Made by a program: the position numbers and the translations under genes. This document shows positions 1 through 12,600 of a stretch of DNA of 64,000 nucleotides, in pieces (the first letter of the stretch is position 1; the number at the start of each line of letters is the position of its first letter). The stretch spans positions 10,661,455-10,725,454 of the forward strand of contig NC_071642.1 of NCBI RefSeq assembly GCF_014839835.1, read 5' to 3'. The notes beneath the pieces were generated by a model. It saw nothing but the letters and a program-made list of their open reading frames with translations. It had not been told where the DNA came from and searched no databases. The DNA is from Dryobates pubescens (taxonomy: Eukaryota > Chordata > Aves > Piciformes > Picidae).

Positions 1-1767
1 AGGACTCCTCTGCCACCCCAGGGAGCAAAGAAGGGACGTCTGGGACTGGAACTTTGTGCACTTGTCTGGTTCCTGTGCTTGCAGCTCCTGCAGCCCCAAG
101 GAGGGTCTCTTGTGCCAGGGGGTTTTGCTTGCCCTGGCTTTAGCAGGGAGCCCCTGAGGTGCCCCTGTGTGTGCACAGCCTGCTGAGCCTGTGCTGGGTT
201 GTGAAATTGGCTGCTGCTGGAATTAAAACCTTCTGGAGCTGTTGAGGCCAGCACAGCCTTGAGCAACAGCCCCTGAGGATGATGTGATGAGGAATCAAGG
301 GGCACCATGGGGCTGCTGTGCCCAGGAGCCAGGGCTGCTTCAGGAGTGATGCTCCTCTGGGAGCATCCCTGCTGCCCCTTGCTCCAGCAGGATCCCAGGG
401 CTGCTTCAGGAGTGATGCTCCTCTGGGAGCATCCCTGCTGCCCCTTGCTCCAGCAGGATCCCAGGGCTGCTTCAGGAGTGATGCTCCTCTGGGAGCATCC
501 CTGTGGCTCCCTGCTCCAAGCAGGATTCTGAGGCTGTGGAAGCCCCACGAAAACAGGGTCCTGGCAGGGCGGAAAGGGCGAGACATGGCCTTGGCCACAG
601 CCACCGTGGCCACCGGCGTGTGGAAGCAATTTGCAGGCTGCTGGACGCTTCCGCTCCCTGCCGCCGGGCGGGTCACAGGGCCCCACGGCGGTGCCTGATG
701 ATGGCTCCTCATTAGCACAGGATGCAGCCCCCCCAACCCTTCCCTCCCCGCCGTCCTTTGGGGGTTTTGGCAGCCAGGTCCTGCTCCTGTCCACTGCCCG
801 GGACCCCAGCCAGGGAGAGCCAAGCACGGCTGGTGGCGGCTGGGGAGGGCTGGGTGTCTGGGGGGGGGTGCTGGAGCTCATCAGCACACAGCCCCCATTC
901 AGCCGGGCCGTGGAGCATCCCCCGTGTGTAAACAGCCCCGGCCCCGGCCCTCAATGAGCTCTTTTTTCCCCACGCCTCGGCCCTGGCTGGGGCTCCAGGG
1001 TGCCCTCCGGGTCCCGGCCGGCGGCTGCCCACGCTCTGCTTTTGGTGCTCGCTGGGTGGCTTTTGCCAGGGGACATCGCCGGTGCCCACGCAGCCACCCA
1101 GGAGCTCCCACAATGTGCCTCTGGTCCCCAGGAGCCTTCTCCTGTACCCAGGCTGTGGGGTCTGGCGTTGCTAATTGCCACTGAGCCACTTTAATGAGAT
1201 CCTGGATGACGTGTGGGCTGCTTGTGCCCTTCCTCCCTCTCCTGTCACCCCACAAGGGCCTCTTTGGCCAGCCAAGATGTTTGTCTGGGGACAAAATCTG
1301 GGTGCTGGGAGGCTTCTGGGATGGGCAGAGGTGCTGTGGCTGGAGGGTGTTCAGACTGGTGGGGGAGCAAGAGCTGGGGGATGCCAGGGGGATGCCCTGC
1401 CCCCCCCGCCCAGCAGCAGATCCTCAGGATGTCCTCTCACTGGCATGAAAACCTTCTGGAGAGTTGTGTTGGGTTGTGACCCTCACATACAGCTCCTTGC
1501 ACCCTTGCCTAAGTACAGGAGTGATGTCCCAAGAGCTGGCACAGCCCTGGGCACCTCCAGCCTTGTGGACCACAGCATAGCATCCACCGTGGCCATCGTG
1601 TCCCATGACTGTCCCTTGAACATCCCCATTGCCACCAGCTCGGACAGGGCTGCCGCTTCTCATGGGGGGGTCTGGCTGTGCCCTGCCCGCAGGTCAGCGG
1701 GGCACGGATGGGGCTGTCTGGAAGCCCTAGCGCCAGGGCTGCCCTTCTCCCTCTGCTCTTCCCGCAG
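1..1767 (+). other. ADGRA2 intron 1 (3' part)
   Basis: No exon is recognised before 1768. The interval holds a three-copy 66-bp repeat (328-530) and two TAATGAG-type motifs (708-714, 1192-1198). The first coding exon would be to the left of the window. Confidence 0.7.
328..530. repeat. 66-bp tandem repeat, three copies
   Basis: agggctgcttcaggagtgat occurs at 331, 397 and 463, a 66-bp period. The third unit diverges at its end. Confidence 0.93.
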
Positions 1768-4700
1768 GCTGCTGAGCAACAACAAGATCACGGTGCTGGA
1801 GAACGGCTCCTTCCTCGGGCTGCGGCTGCTGGAGAAGCTGTGAGTGCCCTGCGTGCAGCTGGGGGGTCGTGGCAGGCGGGTTGGGGTGCAGGCAGGGTGC
1901 CCACGGGCTGTGAGCAGGATGGGTGCCGGCAGCACCGTGGAGGTCCTGCACCCTCCCGACATCACTCCCGGGCGCTGCAGCGGGGCTGAACACCAGGGCG
2001 CAGGGTTTGCCGCTGGCACCTAGGGGCATCCCAGGGACCCCGGGAGCCGTGCTGGGGCCCGGGGGGGAGCACACTCCATGGGGGTCGGTATGAAAAGCGA
2101 CATTGTCCCCCCGAACAAAGTCAACTTTCTTATCTGTCCATGAAAGGCATCTCTATGGAGGGAGCTGCAGCGAGGGGAGATTTATGGCCCCAGATGGGTT
2201 TGATCTGTAGGTATGCGGCGGCAGGACCCTGCGCACTGAGCAAGTTTTGTTCCCTGCCACGGCCCCGCCGGGCTCTGGAGCATTCCTGCGCCGAGCACGG
2301 CCGCTGGGGCTCCTGCTGCCCGACGTTCGCCCGGGGTGGTGGTGGCCTGGCTGCTGGCACCCGTGGGCACTGTGCCCAAACACTGCCCTGGCCATCCTCT
2401 GTGGAGTTGGGTGGCAGGGCTGCGCTTGGGGGATCCCATGTCCCCTCCTGCCATGCCCAAACCCTGCAGCTGCCCCATGTCCCCTCCTGCCATGCCCAAA
2501 CCCTGCAGCTGCCCCATGTCCCCTCCTGCCATGCCCAAACCCTGCAGCTGCCCCATGTCCCCTCCTGCCATGCCCCAACCCTGCAGCTGCCCCATGTCCC
2601 CTCCTGCCATGCCCAAACCCTGCAGCTGCCCCATGTCCCCTCCTGCCATGCCCAAACCCTGCAGCTGCCCCATGTCCCCTCCTGCCGTGCCCAAACCCTG
2701 CAGCTGCCCCATGTCCCCTCCTGCCGTGCCCAAACCCTGCAGCTGCCCCATGTCCCCTCCTGCCCCTCTCTGCCATGCCCAAACCCTGCAGCTGCCCCAT
2801 GTCCCCTCCTGCCCCTCTCTGCCATGCCCAAACCCTGCAGCTGCCCCATGTCCCCTCCTGCCCCTCTCTGCCATGCCCAAACCCTGCAGCTGCCCCATGT
2901 CCCCTCCTGCCATGCCCAAACCCTGCAGCTGCCCCATGTCCCCTCCTGCCATGCCCAAACCCTGCAGCTGCCCCATGTCCCCTCCTGCCATGCCCAAACC
3001 CTGCAGCTGCCCCATGTCCCCTCCTGCCATGCCCAAACCCTGCAGCTGCCCCATGTCCCCTCCTGCCATGCCCAAACCCTGCAGCTGCCCCATGTCCCCT
3101 CCTGCCGTGCCCAAACCCTGCAGCTGCCCCATGTCCCCTCCTGCCGTGCCCAAACCCTGCAGCTGCCCCATGTCCCCTCCTGCCATGCCCAAACCCTGCA
3201 GCTGCCCCATGTCCCCTCCTGCCATGCCCAAACCCTGCAGCTGCCCCATGTCCCCTCCTGCCATGCCCAAACCCTGCAGCTGCCCCATGTCCCCTCCTGC
3301 CATGCCCAAACCCTGCAGCTGCCCCATGTCCCCTCCTGCTCCCCTCTGCCGTGCCAAGCCCCTGCATGGGTTGGATGAGGAGTGCCAGCGTATCCGTGGG
3401 GGCCGTGGGCAGTGGTCCCCCAGCCCGGGCCAGCCCCCATCGCCCTGCACCGTGCCTGATTGCCCTCGACAGCAGCTGTAATTGTTTCCATCGGGTCGCT
3501 CTGGGGCCATGGCACAGACGAGCCCCGTGGAGGCACCATGCTGGCACGGTGGGGATGCAAGGGGGGCGGCTCCAGGGCCCCTCTCTTTTCATCCTGGGGT
3601 GTGCAGAGCTCCTATCCACTCTGGCTGCTCATCGTGGGTGCTTCAGTGTCCCAAAGTAATGGCGTGGGGTGGGGGGGAACCTATTCCCGGGGTGTCCCCA
3701 GGGGCCACCACCCCTCCAGGCTTGCAGCTTTGGCATCTGCGGTGATTTGTGTCGGCGTAATGAGATTAATGAGTCTGAGCGGGGCCGGTATGCAGCTCAT
3801 TAGCACAGCCCTGCTTGGGAATGTCCTGCCCTCGCCTGGGGCCAGCGCTTGGGGCTCCAGGCTACCACGGGGCTCGGCTGGGTGACAACAGTGACAAAGA
3901 TGGGATCTGTCCATCTGTCCGTCCGCAGCAGGTGGGTGCCGCTGGCGTGGCTGTGGACTGCTTGCAGCTGCACTAGGCTGGGTCAGGCCCTCGCTGCCAG
4001 GGTTTGCTGCATGTTGAGGCACAAGGCAGCTGCTCCGGGGGGTCCCCAGGTGTGGTGACAGGGGGGAAACCCCGTGCACATGTGGCATCCTGCCACTGCC
4101 AGCTTGAGTCACCATGCCAGGGCAGGAGGAGGGGGTTCAGGACTAACAGAAACATGAAGGCAAACCACAGCCCTGCGGAGAGAGGAGCCTCAGCACAAAC
4201 CCACAGCATCAGCCCCAGGCCCCTGGCCAGCAGGGAGGAAGTGAGGGAGGCTCCCCAGCAGGCCGTGCACCAGGCTGGCCATGAGCCCCCGGGCCCCAGT
4301 ATGTCCCAGCCCTGGCTGGTGGTCCCCTGCACCCCCCAGCCCCCAGCTGCATGCAGACCAGAGCAAAGAACACTGACTATTGGCAGCCAACATGTTGTGC
4401 TGGTTGTGCCCCCAGCTGCTGGGGACTGTGCTGGGTAGGGCCTGGGGTCTCTGCAGGCCTCTGGTGGGGAGTGGGTCTGGTGTGGGTGATCTGCTGGTGT
4501 GGATGGGCAGGTGGTCACAGGATGGTGTCTGCAGGATGGGGTTGCTGGAGGTGGTGGTGGTGCAGGTGAGTGGAGCTGTTCCTTCAGCACCTGGCTGCAC
4601 ATCTGCCTGCACATCTGCCTGCACATCTGCCTGCAGAGCCACCTGCACACACGTCCCTCGGAGCCAGCAGAATGTGCTGGACCAGCTTGTGCCCGGTGGG

Positions 4701-6625
4701 GAAGGCAGGTGTGGGCAGACTCCTTGTGTTGGCCAAGCAAGACTGGCATGATGCTGGCCAGGAAGGTGTCACAGCCACACTTCCTTTCCTAGGGCTTCAC
4801 TGTAGGGCTGTGCACCTCCCTGCACACCAAGCACTGCCCGTCTGGGGTCACCTGGGACACATCCCCCCCTACACCCCCCCGGGCGGGTTTGGGTCTGGAA
4901 GCAAAGCAGCTCTGCATGACACAGAATCACAGAATGGGTTGGGAGGGACCTTAAATCTCAGCCAGTGCCCACCCCCTGCCATGGGCAGGGACACCTCCCA
5001 CCAGCCCAGGCTGCTCAAGGCCCCATCCAGCCTGGCCTTGAGCACCTCCAGGGCGGGGGCAACAATTTTCTGGTCCAGGGCCTGCCTGCTTCAGGACTGC
5101 TGCAACTCTTCAGCTCTGACAGTCTTGGGGTGTCCATGAAGTGCAGACAGCATCACTCAGGTTTCCTCTCCCTGAGGGGCCCCTCATGTCTCCCTGGTGG
5201 GACCCCTACTCTGCCTACACCCCCAGGGTCTCCTGGAAGTATTTCCACCACTCCCTCACCCCTGGCACCAGCTTGTGGCCTGGAAATGTGGGATGTAGCT
5301 GCTGGGATGTCCCCAGGGCTGCAGATGGAGCAGCGGGTGACCTGGGAATGAGCACCATGGAGGCTGCTATAAATAAACACAGCATTCCATATGGATCCCA
5401 TTTCCTCTCCTGCCAAGGCTGGTGCTCAGCAGGAGCCCCCTTCATGGTCCCAGAGGCAGGATGGAGCAGTCAATGCCACTGGCACTTCCTAGCTCCCCAC
5501 AGTGCCATCGGCCACCCCACTCTGGCACGCACCTGGCAAGCCTGTGATTAGATTCATGCCTCCAGTCAGGCTGATAGCCCAAACCCAAAGCCCTTTTGGG
5601 GCCCTGCTGGCAGTTGTGGTGTCCTCTTATCCCACTGGCAGGAGATAACCCCCCGGGTCGTGGCTGCTCTGGAAACAATCTGCAGGAGGGGGCAGTGGGC
5701 ACGGGTGGGCAATGCTGTGAGCGTGCAGCAGGGCTGGCATCCCCTCTCCATGAGCCACAGGGAGCCTCCTGCCTTCCCTGCGCCCTTCAGAGAGATAACA
5801 AGAGGGCAATGGGGTGGAAAGCTGCTAATGAGGCTCCGGCTGGGGGGCTGCAGAGGCTGGGGCTGCCCTAGAACCTGTGTGTGGGAGATGGGGGTTGGGG
5901 GAGGCTCAGGGGGAGCTCATACCCTGGTCCCTGCTGCGCTGGGGCTGCTGTGGAGGGGGCAGAGGACACATCCCAGGCTCCCCCTGCACACCATGAGCAT
6001 TGTGTCTGTCTCCCCGCAGGGACCTGAAGAACAACCTGATCAGCACAGTCCAGCCAGGAGCCTTCCTCGGCCTCCCCGAGCTGAAGCGTCTGTAAGTGCC
6101 AGCACAGCCGCCCCGGGAGCAGCAGGGGTGGCCTGGGGGCACGGGAGGCAGGGAGGTGTCCGCAGTCCTGATGGCCTCTTGCCTTGCAGGGACCTCTCCA
6201 ATAACCGCATCGGCTGCCTGAGCGCCAGCGTCTTCCGGGGGCTCCCCAACCTCCTCAGGCTGTAAGTAGCTCCCAGGGGACCCCCTGGCCAGCCTCATCC
6301 CCTGCCTCCCTAGAGAAGCCCCCCGGAGATGTCCCATTCCCTGGAGCATCTCTGGCAGTTCTGCACCCCGGGGCTGTCCCTGTGCCTCATCCCTTTGCCT
6401 GTGACCAGTGTGGGAGCTCATTAGGCTGCAGCTGCCCCATGCTCACCCTGACCAGGTGCTTGGTGGGGGGTGTGGGCACAGGGAGGGGTCTGGGAGGTGC
6501 TTATTCCCTCTCCCAGTATGTCCCCTCCATGCCACCTGTCTCCTGTCCTGCAGGAACATGTCTGGGAACATTTTCTCCAGCCTCCCACCTGATGTCTTCG
6601 ATGAGCTCCCAGCCCTGAAAGTTGT
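1768..6625 (+). CDS. ADGRA2: ADGRA2 leucine-rich repeat exons (four 72-nt exons)
   Basis: Exons 1768-1839, 6020-6091, 6190-6261 and 6554-6625 are each exactly 72 nt and start with the last base of a codon. Each encodes one 24-residue LRR, for example one reading [15 protein letters not shown]. Equal length and equal phase are the signature of LRR exons that arose by duplication. Intron 2 (1840-6019) is large because it holds a 39-bp minisatellite; the intron between the second and third exons is only 98 bp. Confidence 0.95.
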
Positions 6626-9600
6626 GTGAGTTTGCCCCACGGGACCAGGGCAGGATTTGTCCCCTCATGTTGGGTACTGGGAAGCCACACATCAAATACT
6701 GGGTTCAGTTTTGGGCCCAAGAAGGATATCGAGGGGCTGGAGCAGGTCCAGAGGAGGGCAATGAAGCTGGTGAAAGGGTCTGGTGAGAAGCAGCTGAGGC
6801 AACTGGGGTTGTTCAGTCTGGAGAAGAGGAGGCTGAGGGGAGACCTTCTGACTCTCTACAGCTCTCTGAAAGGAGCTGGAGGTTGGAACAAGTGATAGGA
6901 CGAGAGGAAGAGGCCACAGGTTGCCCCAGGGGAGGTTTAGGTTGGACATGAGGAACAATTTCTTCCCCCAGAGAGTTTTCCAGGCCTGACTCAGGCTGCC
7001 CAGAGCAGTAGTGGAGGGGTTTCAAAGCCGTGGAGATGTGGTGCTGAGGGCCATGGTTTAACGGTTGGACTCAGTGATCTGAGAGGTCTCTCCCAACCAT
7101 CATTCTATGATTTCGGCACCCAAGGAGGTCCCTGCCGGAGGGTCTTGGGCTTGGAGGCTTGTCCCAGCCTCCGTGGGCACCCTGTGACGCTGACCCTTGC
7201 AGGGACTTTGCCACCGAGTACCTGACGTGCGACTGCAACCTGCGCTGGGTGCTGCCCTGGGCTCGCAACCGCTCGGCGCAGATCTCGGAGCGCACAACGT
7301 GCGCCTACCCGCGGCACCTGCACGGCTTCCCCCTGCGGGGGGCGCCCGAGAGCCAGCTCCGCTGCGGTGAGCCGGGGCCGCGGCCGGGGCCGGGGCGGGG
7401 GCAGCGGTGGGGACCGGGCTCACCCCCTGGCTTGTGTCCCCTGCAGCCGGCGCCCCGGAGCTGCACACCCACCACCTCATCCCGTCGCTGCGCCAGGTGG
7501 TGTTCCAAGGGGACCGGCTGCCCTTCCAGTGCACCGCCACCTACTTGGACAACAGCACCCAGATCCGGTGGTACCACAACCGGGAGCCCGTGGAGGAGGA
7601 CGAGCGGACGGGCGTCATCGTGGAGGAGAGCCTCATCCACGACTGCACCTTCATCACCAGGTTGGGGATGGGACCAGTGATGAAGATGGGATGAGGACAG
7701 AGATGGAGATGGGATGGGGACAGAGAAGGAGATGGGATAGGGACAGTGATAGAGATTGAAATAGGAAGAGGGAAGGAGATGGGATAGGAACAGTGATAGA
7801 GACGAGATGGGAACAGGGATGGAGATGAGATGAGGACAGGGATGGAGAAGGGATGGGGACAGGGAAGGAGTTCGATGGGGATGCAGATGGAGATGAGATG
7901 AAGACAGGGATGGAAATGAGATGGGGATCGGGACAGGGAATGAGTTAGAGATGGATTTTAGGTGAGTATGGAAGTGAGGACCAGAGTGGATGCTGGTGGC
8001 CACAGGGCTTGCTGGTTTGTGACTATCAAGTGCCATGGGTGGGATGTCAATCGTGGGCACCCCCTGTGCTTCACGGTTTGCATCCCCAAGCTTGGGGGGA
8101 CCGCTGCTACGGGTTTGTTGTGGGGCACCGTGCCAGCCCATCCCCTCTGCCCGCAGCGAGCTCATCCTCTCCAACATCCACGTCTCTGCCAACGGCGAGT
8201 GGGAATGTGCCGTCTCCACCTCCCAGGGCAACGTCAGCAAGAAGGTGGAGATCGTGGTGCTGGAGACCTCCGCGTCCTACTGCCCTGCCGAGCGGGTCAC
8301 CAACAACCGCGGCGACTTTCGGTACGGGCCGGCGGTAACCTGGCTGCGGGGCGGGGGGGTGCGTGGTGCACATGCCAGGGCAGGGGGCTGGCCGCAGGTG
8401 ACCGGGCATCTGTTAGCCATTAGCGGCCGCGGGGAACGAGAGCGCTTTGAAGGGCTTCCCGTGCCGGCGGCGCAGCCCGGCTCCGGCAGCAGAGGTGTTG
8501 GAATTTCTCTGGCACCAGACGAAAGGCTCCGGGCGCCCGCGGTAACCCCGGCGGGGCCGTTACGGGGTAAAAATTACTGCTGCAGTCAATGTGGCTTAAA
8601 TTAGCTGTGCCCCCCACCTCCCCCCCCACCCGCTGAGCCGAGAGGGATGCGGAATTAGGGAGGGGGTGGCAGCTTTCTGGGGAGCAACCACCCTTCCCCC
8701 CGCCCCCCCCCCCAGCAGCCAAGAGGAAGCAGAAGCTCTGGGGGGGATTTGGGATCCCTGGTGCCCGCGGGTGTGGTGCCGGGATGGGTAGGGAGCAGGT
8801 TCCGGGGTGGTGGCCACCCATTCGCAGCAGGAAGGGGCTGCTGGTGGTGGTTGCCCCGCGGTCACAGTGTGCCCGTGCCCGCAGGTGGCCCCGCACCCTG
8901 GCAGGGATCACTGCCTACCAGCCCTGCCTCCAGTACCCCTTCGCGGCGGGGCCGGGGGGCACAGGCTCGGCGGCGGAGAAGCAGGCGTGGCGCCGCTGCG
9001 ACCGCACCGGGCACTGGGAGGAGGGCGACTACTCCCACTGCCTCTACACCAACGACATCACCCGCGTCCTCTACACCTTCGTGCTGGTGAGCCAGGGACC
9101 GGGGGGGGCCCTCAGCTGTGCCTCGGGGGCCGGCACAGCCGGTGACCATCGCCCCACCGTGGCCGTGCCGCTCCGCAGATGCCCATCAACGCCTCCAACG
9201 CCCTGACCCTGGCACACCAGCTCCGTGTCTACACCGCCGAGGCAGCCAACTTCTCGGACATGGTCGATGTCCTCTACGTGGCCCAGATGATAGAGAAGTT
9301 TATCGGCTACGTGGACCAGATCAAGCAGGTCACCAGCGCTGCTCCTGTTTTGGGGTGGGAAAGCAGGAAGTGAGGTGTCTGCTGCCGGGGCCGGCAGGGG
9401 CTCATTGTGCAGCTGCTCACTGTCCCTGCAGCTGACGGAGGTGATCGTGGAGATGGCCAGCAACATCATGCTGGTGGATGACCACATCCTGTGGATGTCA
9501 CAGAAGGAGGAGAAGGCTTGCACCAGCATCGTCCGCTCCCTGGAGAAGATCGCTGCCCACACCCTTGGCAGCAACTCCCAGCACATGGCAGTGGTGAGGA

Positions 9601-12600
9601 GGGGGCGATGAGGGGGCTGCCTGCTGGTGTGGGGAGAGAACGAGGTGGGTGGGTTGCTGCTGAGTGGGTTCTGCCTGTGCCAGAGGTCTCTGCCCATGCT
9701 GGGGGAGGTGGGGGGAGTCTCTGCCTATGCCTGGGAGTCTCTCTGCCTATGCCTGGGGGTCTCTCTGCCTGTGCCAGGGGTCCCTTCCCATGCTAGAGAG
9801 TCTCTGCCTGTTCCAGGGGTCTCTGCCAATGCTGGGCATCTCTGCCAATTCTGGAAGTCTCTCTTCCTGTGCTAGGAGGTCTCTGCCCGTGTTGGGGTTC
9901 TCTCTGTCCATGCTGGGGGTGTCTCAGCCCATTCTGGAGGTTCCTGTCCCTGCTGGAGGGGTCTCAAACCATGCTGGTGGTCTCTCTGGCCATGGTGGCT
10001 GTCTCTGCCTGTGCCAGGGGGACTCTGCCCATGCTGGGGGGGTGTCTCTGGCCACGCCAGGGCTGACACGGTGCCGTGCCCGGCAGAACTCCCGCAACAT
10101 CGCCTTCGAGGCGTACGTGGTGAAGCCCGAGAGCTACGTGGGGCTGAGCTGTGTGGCCTTCCAGCGGCGGGACGGGGGCGCGGCCGCGCGTCCCCCCCAG
10201 GCTGAGCGCGGGGCTGAGCCTGTGTCCGACCAGCAGCTGAGGCTGCGCTGCACCACGGGGCGCCCCAACGTCTCCCTGACCAGCTTCCACATCAAGGTAG
10301 GAGTGAGCCAGGAGATGAGGGAGGGGGTGCGGGGTGGGGGTCGGCCCCTGCTCACCGCTGCCTGTGCGCCTGCAGAACAGCATCGCCCTGGCCTCCATCC
10401 AGCTGCCGCCCAGCCTGTTCTCCAGCCCTGTCCCCACCACGCCGGTGACCGACTGCAAGCTGCAGCTGCTGGTGTTCCGCAACGGGAAGCTGTTCTGCAG
10501 CACCGGCAACTCCTCCCGCCTGGCCGACGACGGCAAACGCCGCAGCGTGGCCACCCCGGTCATCTACGCCGGGACCTGTAAGGGCTGCCTGTGGCTGGCG
10601 GCTTGTGGGGGGGACTGTGGGGGGCTTTTCTTAGAGCACAGAGCCCCATCAGCACTAGTATAGCTGAACCTCCAGTAATGGGTTCAGTTTTGGGCCCCTC
10701 ACCCTATAAAGATATTGAGGTGCAGGTCCAGAGGAAGGCAATTAAGTTGGTGGAGGTTCTGGAGAAGAGGGCTGGTGAGGAGCAGGTGAGGGAACTGGGG
10801 TTGGTTAGTCTGGAGGAGGCTGAAGGGAGACCTCATTGCTCTCTGCAACTCCCTGAAAGGAGGTGGGAGCCAGGAGGGGATTATTTGTTCTCTTCTGCCA
10901 AGGAACAGGTGACAAGATGAGGGGAAACAACCTCAAGTTGCCCCAGGGGAGATTTAGGTTAGCCACTAGGAACAATTTCTTCCCTCAAAGAGCTGTCAAG
11001 GCCTGGCCCAAGCTGCCCAGGGCAGTGGTGGAGCCTTCACCCCTGGAGGGATTTTCAAAGCTGTGAGGAAGTGGTGCCCTGGCAGTGCTGGGTTAGTGGC
11101 TGGACTCAATGATCTTGAAGGTCTTTCCCAAGCAAAACCATTCCATGGTTCCATCAGGCTTGTGGCCTGGTGCTCCTGCAGAGCCAATCCATCCCTGGGG
11201 ATCCCTGAGGGGAGGTGGCAACGTGCCTGTGGGGCATCCCTTGTGCCCAGCCCCCTTTAGGGGTGCAGGCGGAGGGCTCTTGTGCTGCTAACCAGGTTCC
11301 TCTCTTGCTGCAGATGGCTGTGGAGTGGGGAACCTGTCTGAGCCAGTGGCTGTGTCCCTGCGGCACCCCAGGGAGGGCGCAGACCCGGTGGCTGCCTACT
11401 GGAACTTTGAGGTGCTGGGGGGCATGGGGGGTTGGAGCGCCGAGGGCTGCCAGCTGGCTGCCCGGGAGCCCAACGTCACCTCCCTGCACTGCCGGCACCT
11501 CAGCAACGTGGCCGTGCTGATGGTAGGTGGGGTTGGGAGCCTTGCTGGGGGGCATGGAGCCTGCAGGGGGGGCGGCAGGGTGGGACAGGGAGGTAGGCAG
11601 GGATGGCCCAGGGTCTGAGGGGCTGTGCTGTGCTGTGCAGGAGCTGAGTGGGTTCCCCAGTGAGGCGCAAGGAGCTGCGGAGGTGCTGCACCCAGCCATG
11701 TACACCTGCACGGCCGTGCTGCTGCTCTGCCTCTTCACCACCATCATCACCTACATCGTCAACCACGGGTGAGCCAGGGGCTTGGCCAAGGGTGGAGGGG
11801 CTGGACATGGGTGGGGGCCTCTGGGGGAAGCTGAAGGAGCTCCTCAGATAATGTTCGTGGCTGAGAGGATGGTATGTGGGCATGGCTGTCCAGGAGATGA
11901 CCATCCTGGGGATAGATGTCCAGGGATCCCAGCACCAGTGGCTCCCTGCTGACAGCCCTGGGATGGACACACTGCCAGCAGCTCCCAGAAGTCCTTCACC
12001 CACATGCATGTGGCTCAGCCATGCTCAACCACCTGGGCAGGGACAGCCTGTGTGGGAACATCTCTCCAGAGCCACCAAGGCAGGACTGGCACAAACTTGT
12101 GTGCCTGTCATAAGCCCCATGTAAGTGACTGTCCCACTTGGGGCAGGAGCTCACAGGTGCCCGCTGTGCCCCTTGCAGCACCATCCTGATCCCACGGAAG
12201 GGCTGGCACATGCTGCTCAACCTCTGCTTCCACATCGCCATGACCGCCGCCGTCTTTGCTGGAGGCATCACCCTCACCAGCTACCTGATCGTCTGCCAGG
12301 CAGTAGGTACCAGGGGAGAGGGCACTGTCACCACATGCTGCCAACTGCCCAGGGCTGGCAGAGCCCAGCATGGAATGGTTTTCACCCTGCTAAAGCCCTC
12401 AGGACAGTGACTGGGGAGGGACTTCTGACAAGGGCTTGCCGTGACAGGAGGAGAGGCAATGGCTTGGAGCTGGGAGAGGAGAGGCTGAGACTGGAGATGA
12501 GGAAGAAATTCTTGACAGTGAGGGTGGGGAGACACTGGCACAGGCTGCCTGGGGAGGCTGTGGCTGCCTCCTCCCTGGAGGTGCTCAAGGCCAGGTTGGA

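Noticed and set aside
2130-3659. Long open frames of 380-490 codons on both strands with tandem [13 protein letters not shown]-type repeats
   Set aside because: All frames are open because the 39-bp unit has no stop in any frame. The block lies within an ADGRA2 intron and shows no start, splice or family signal.
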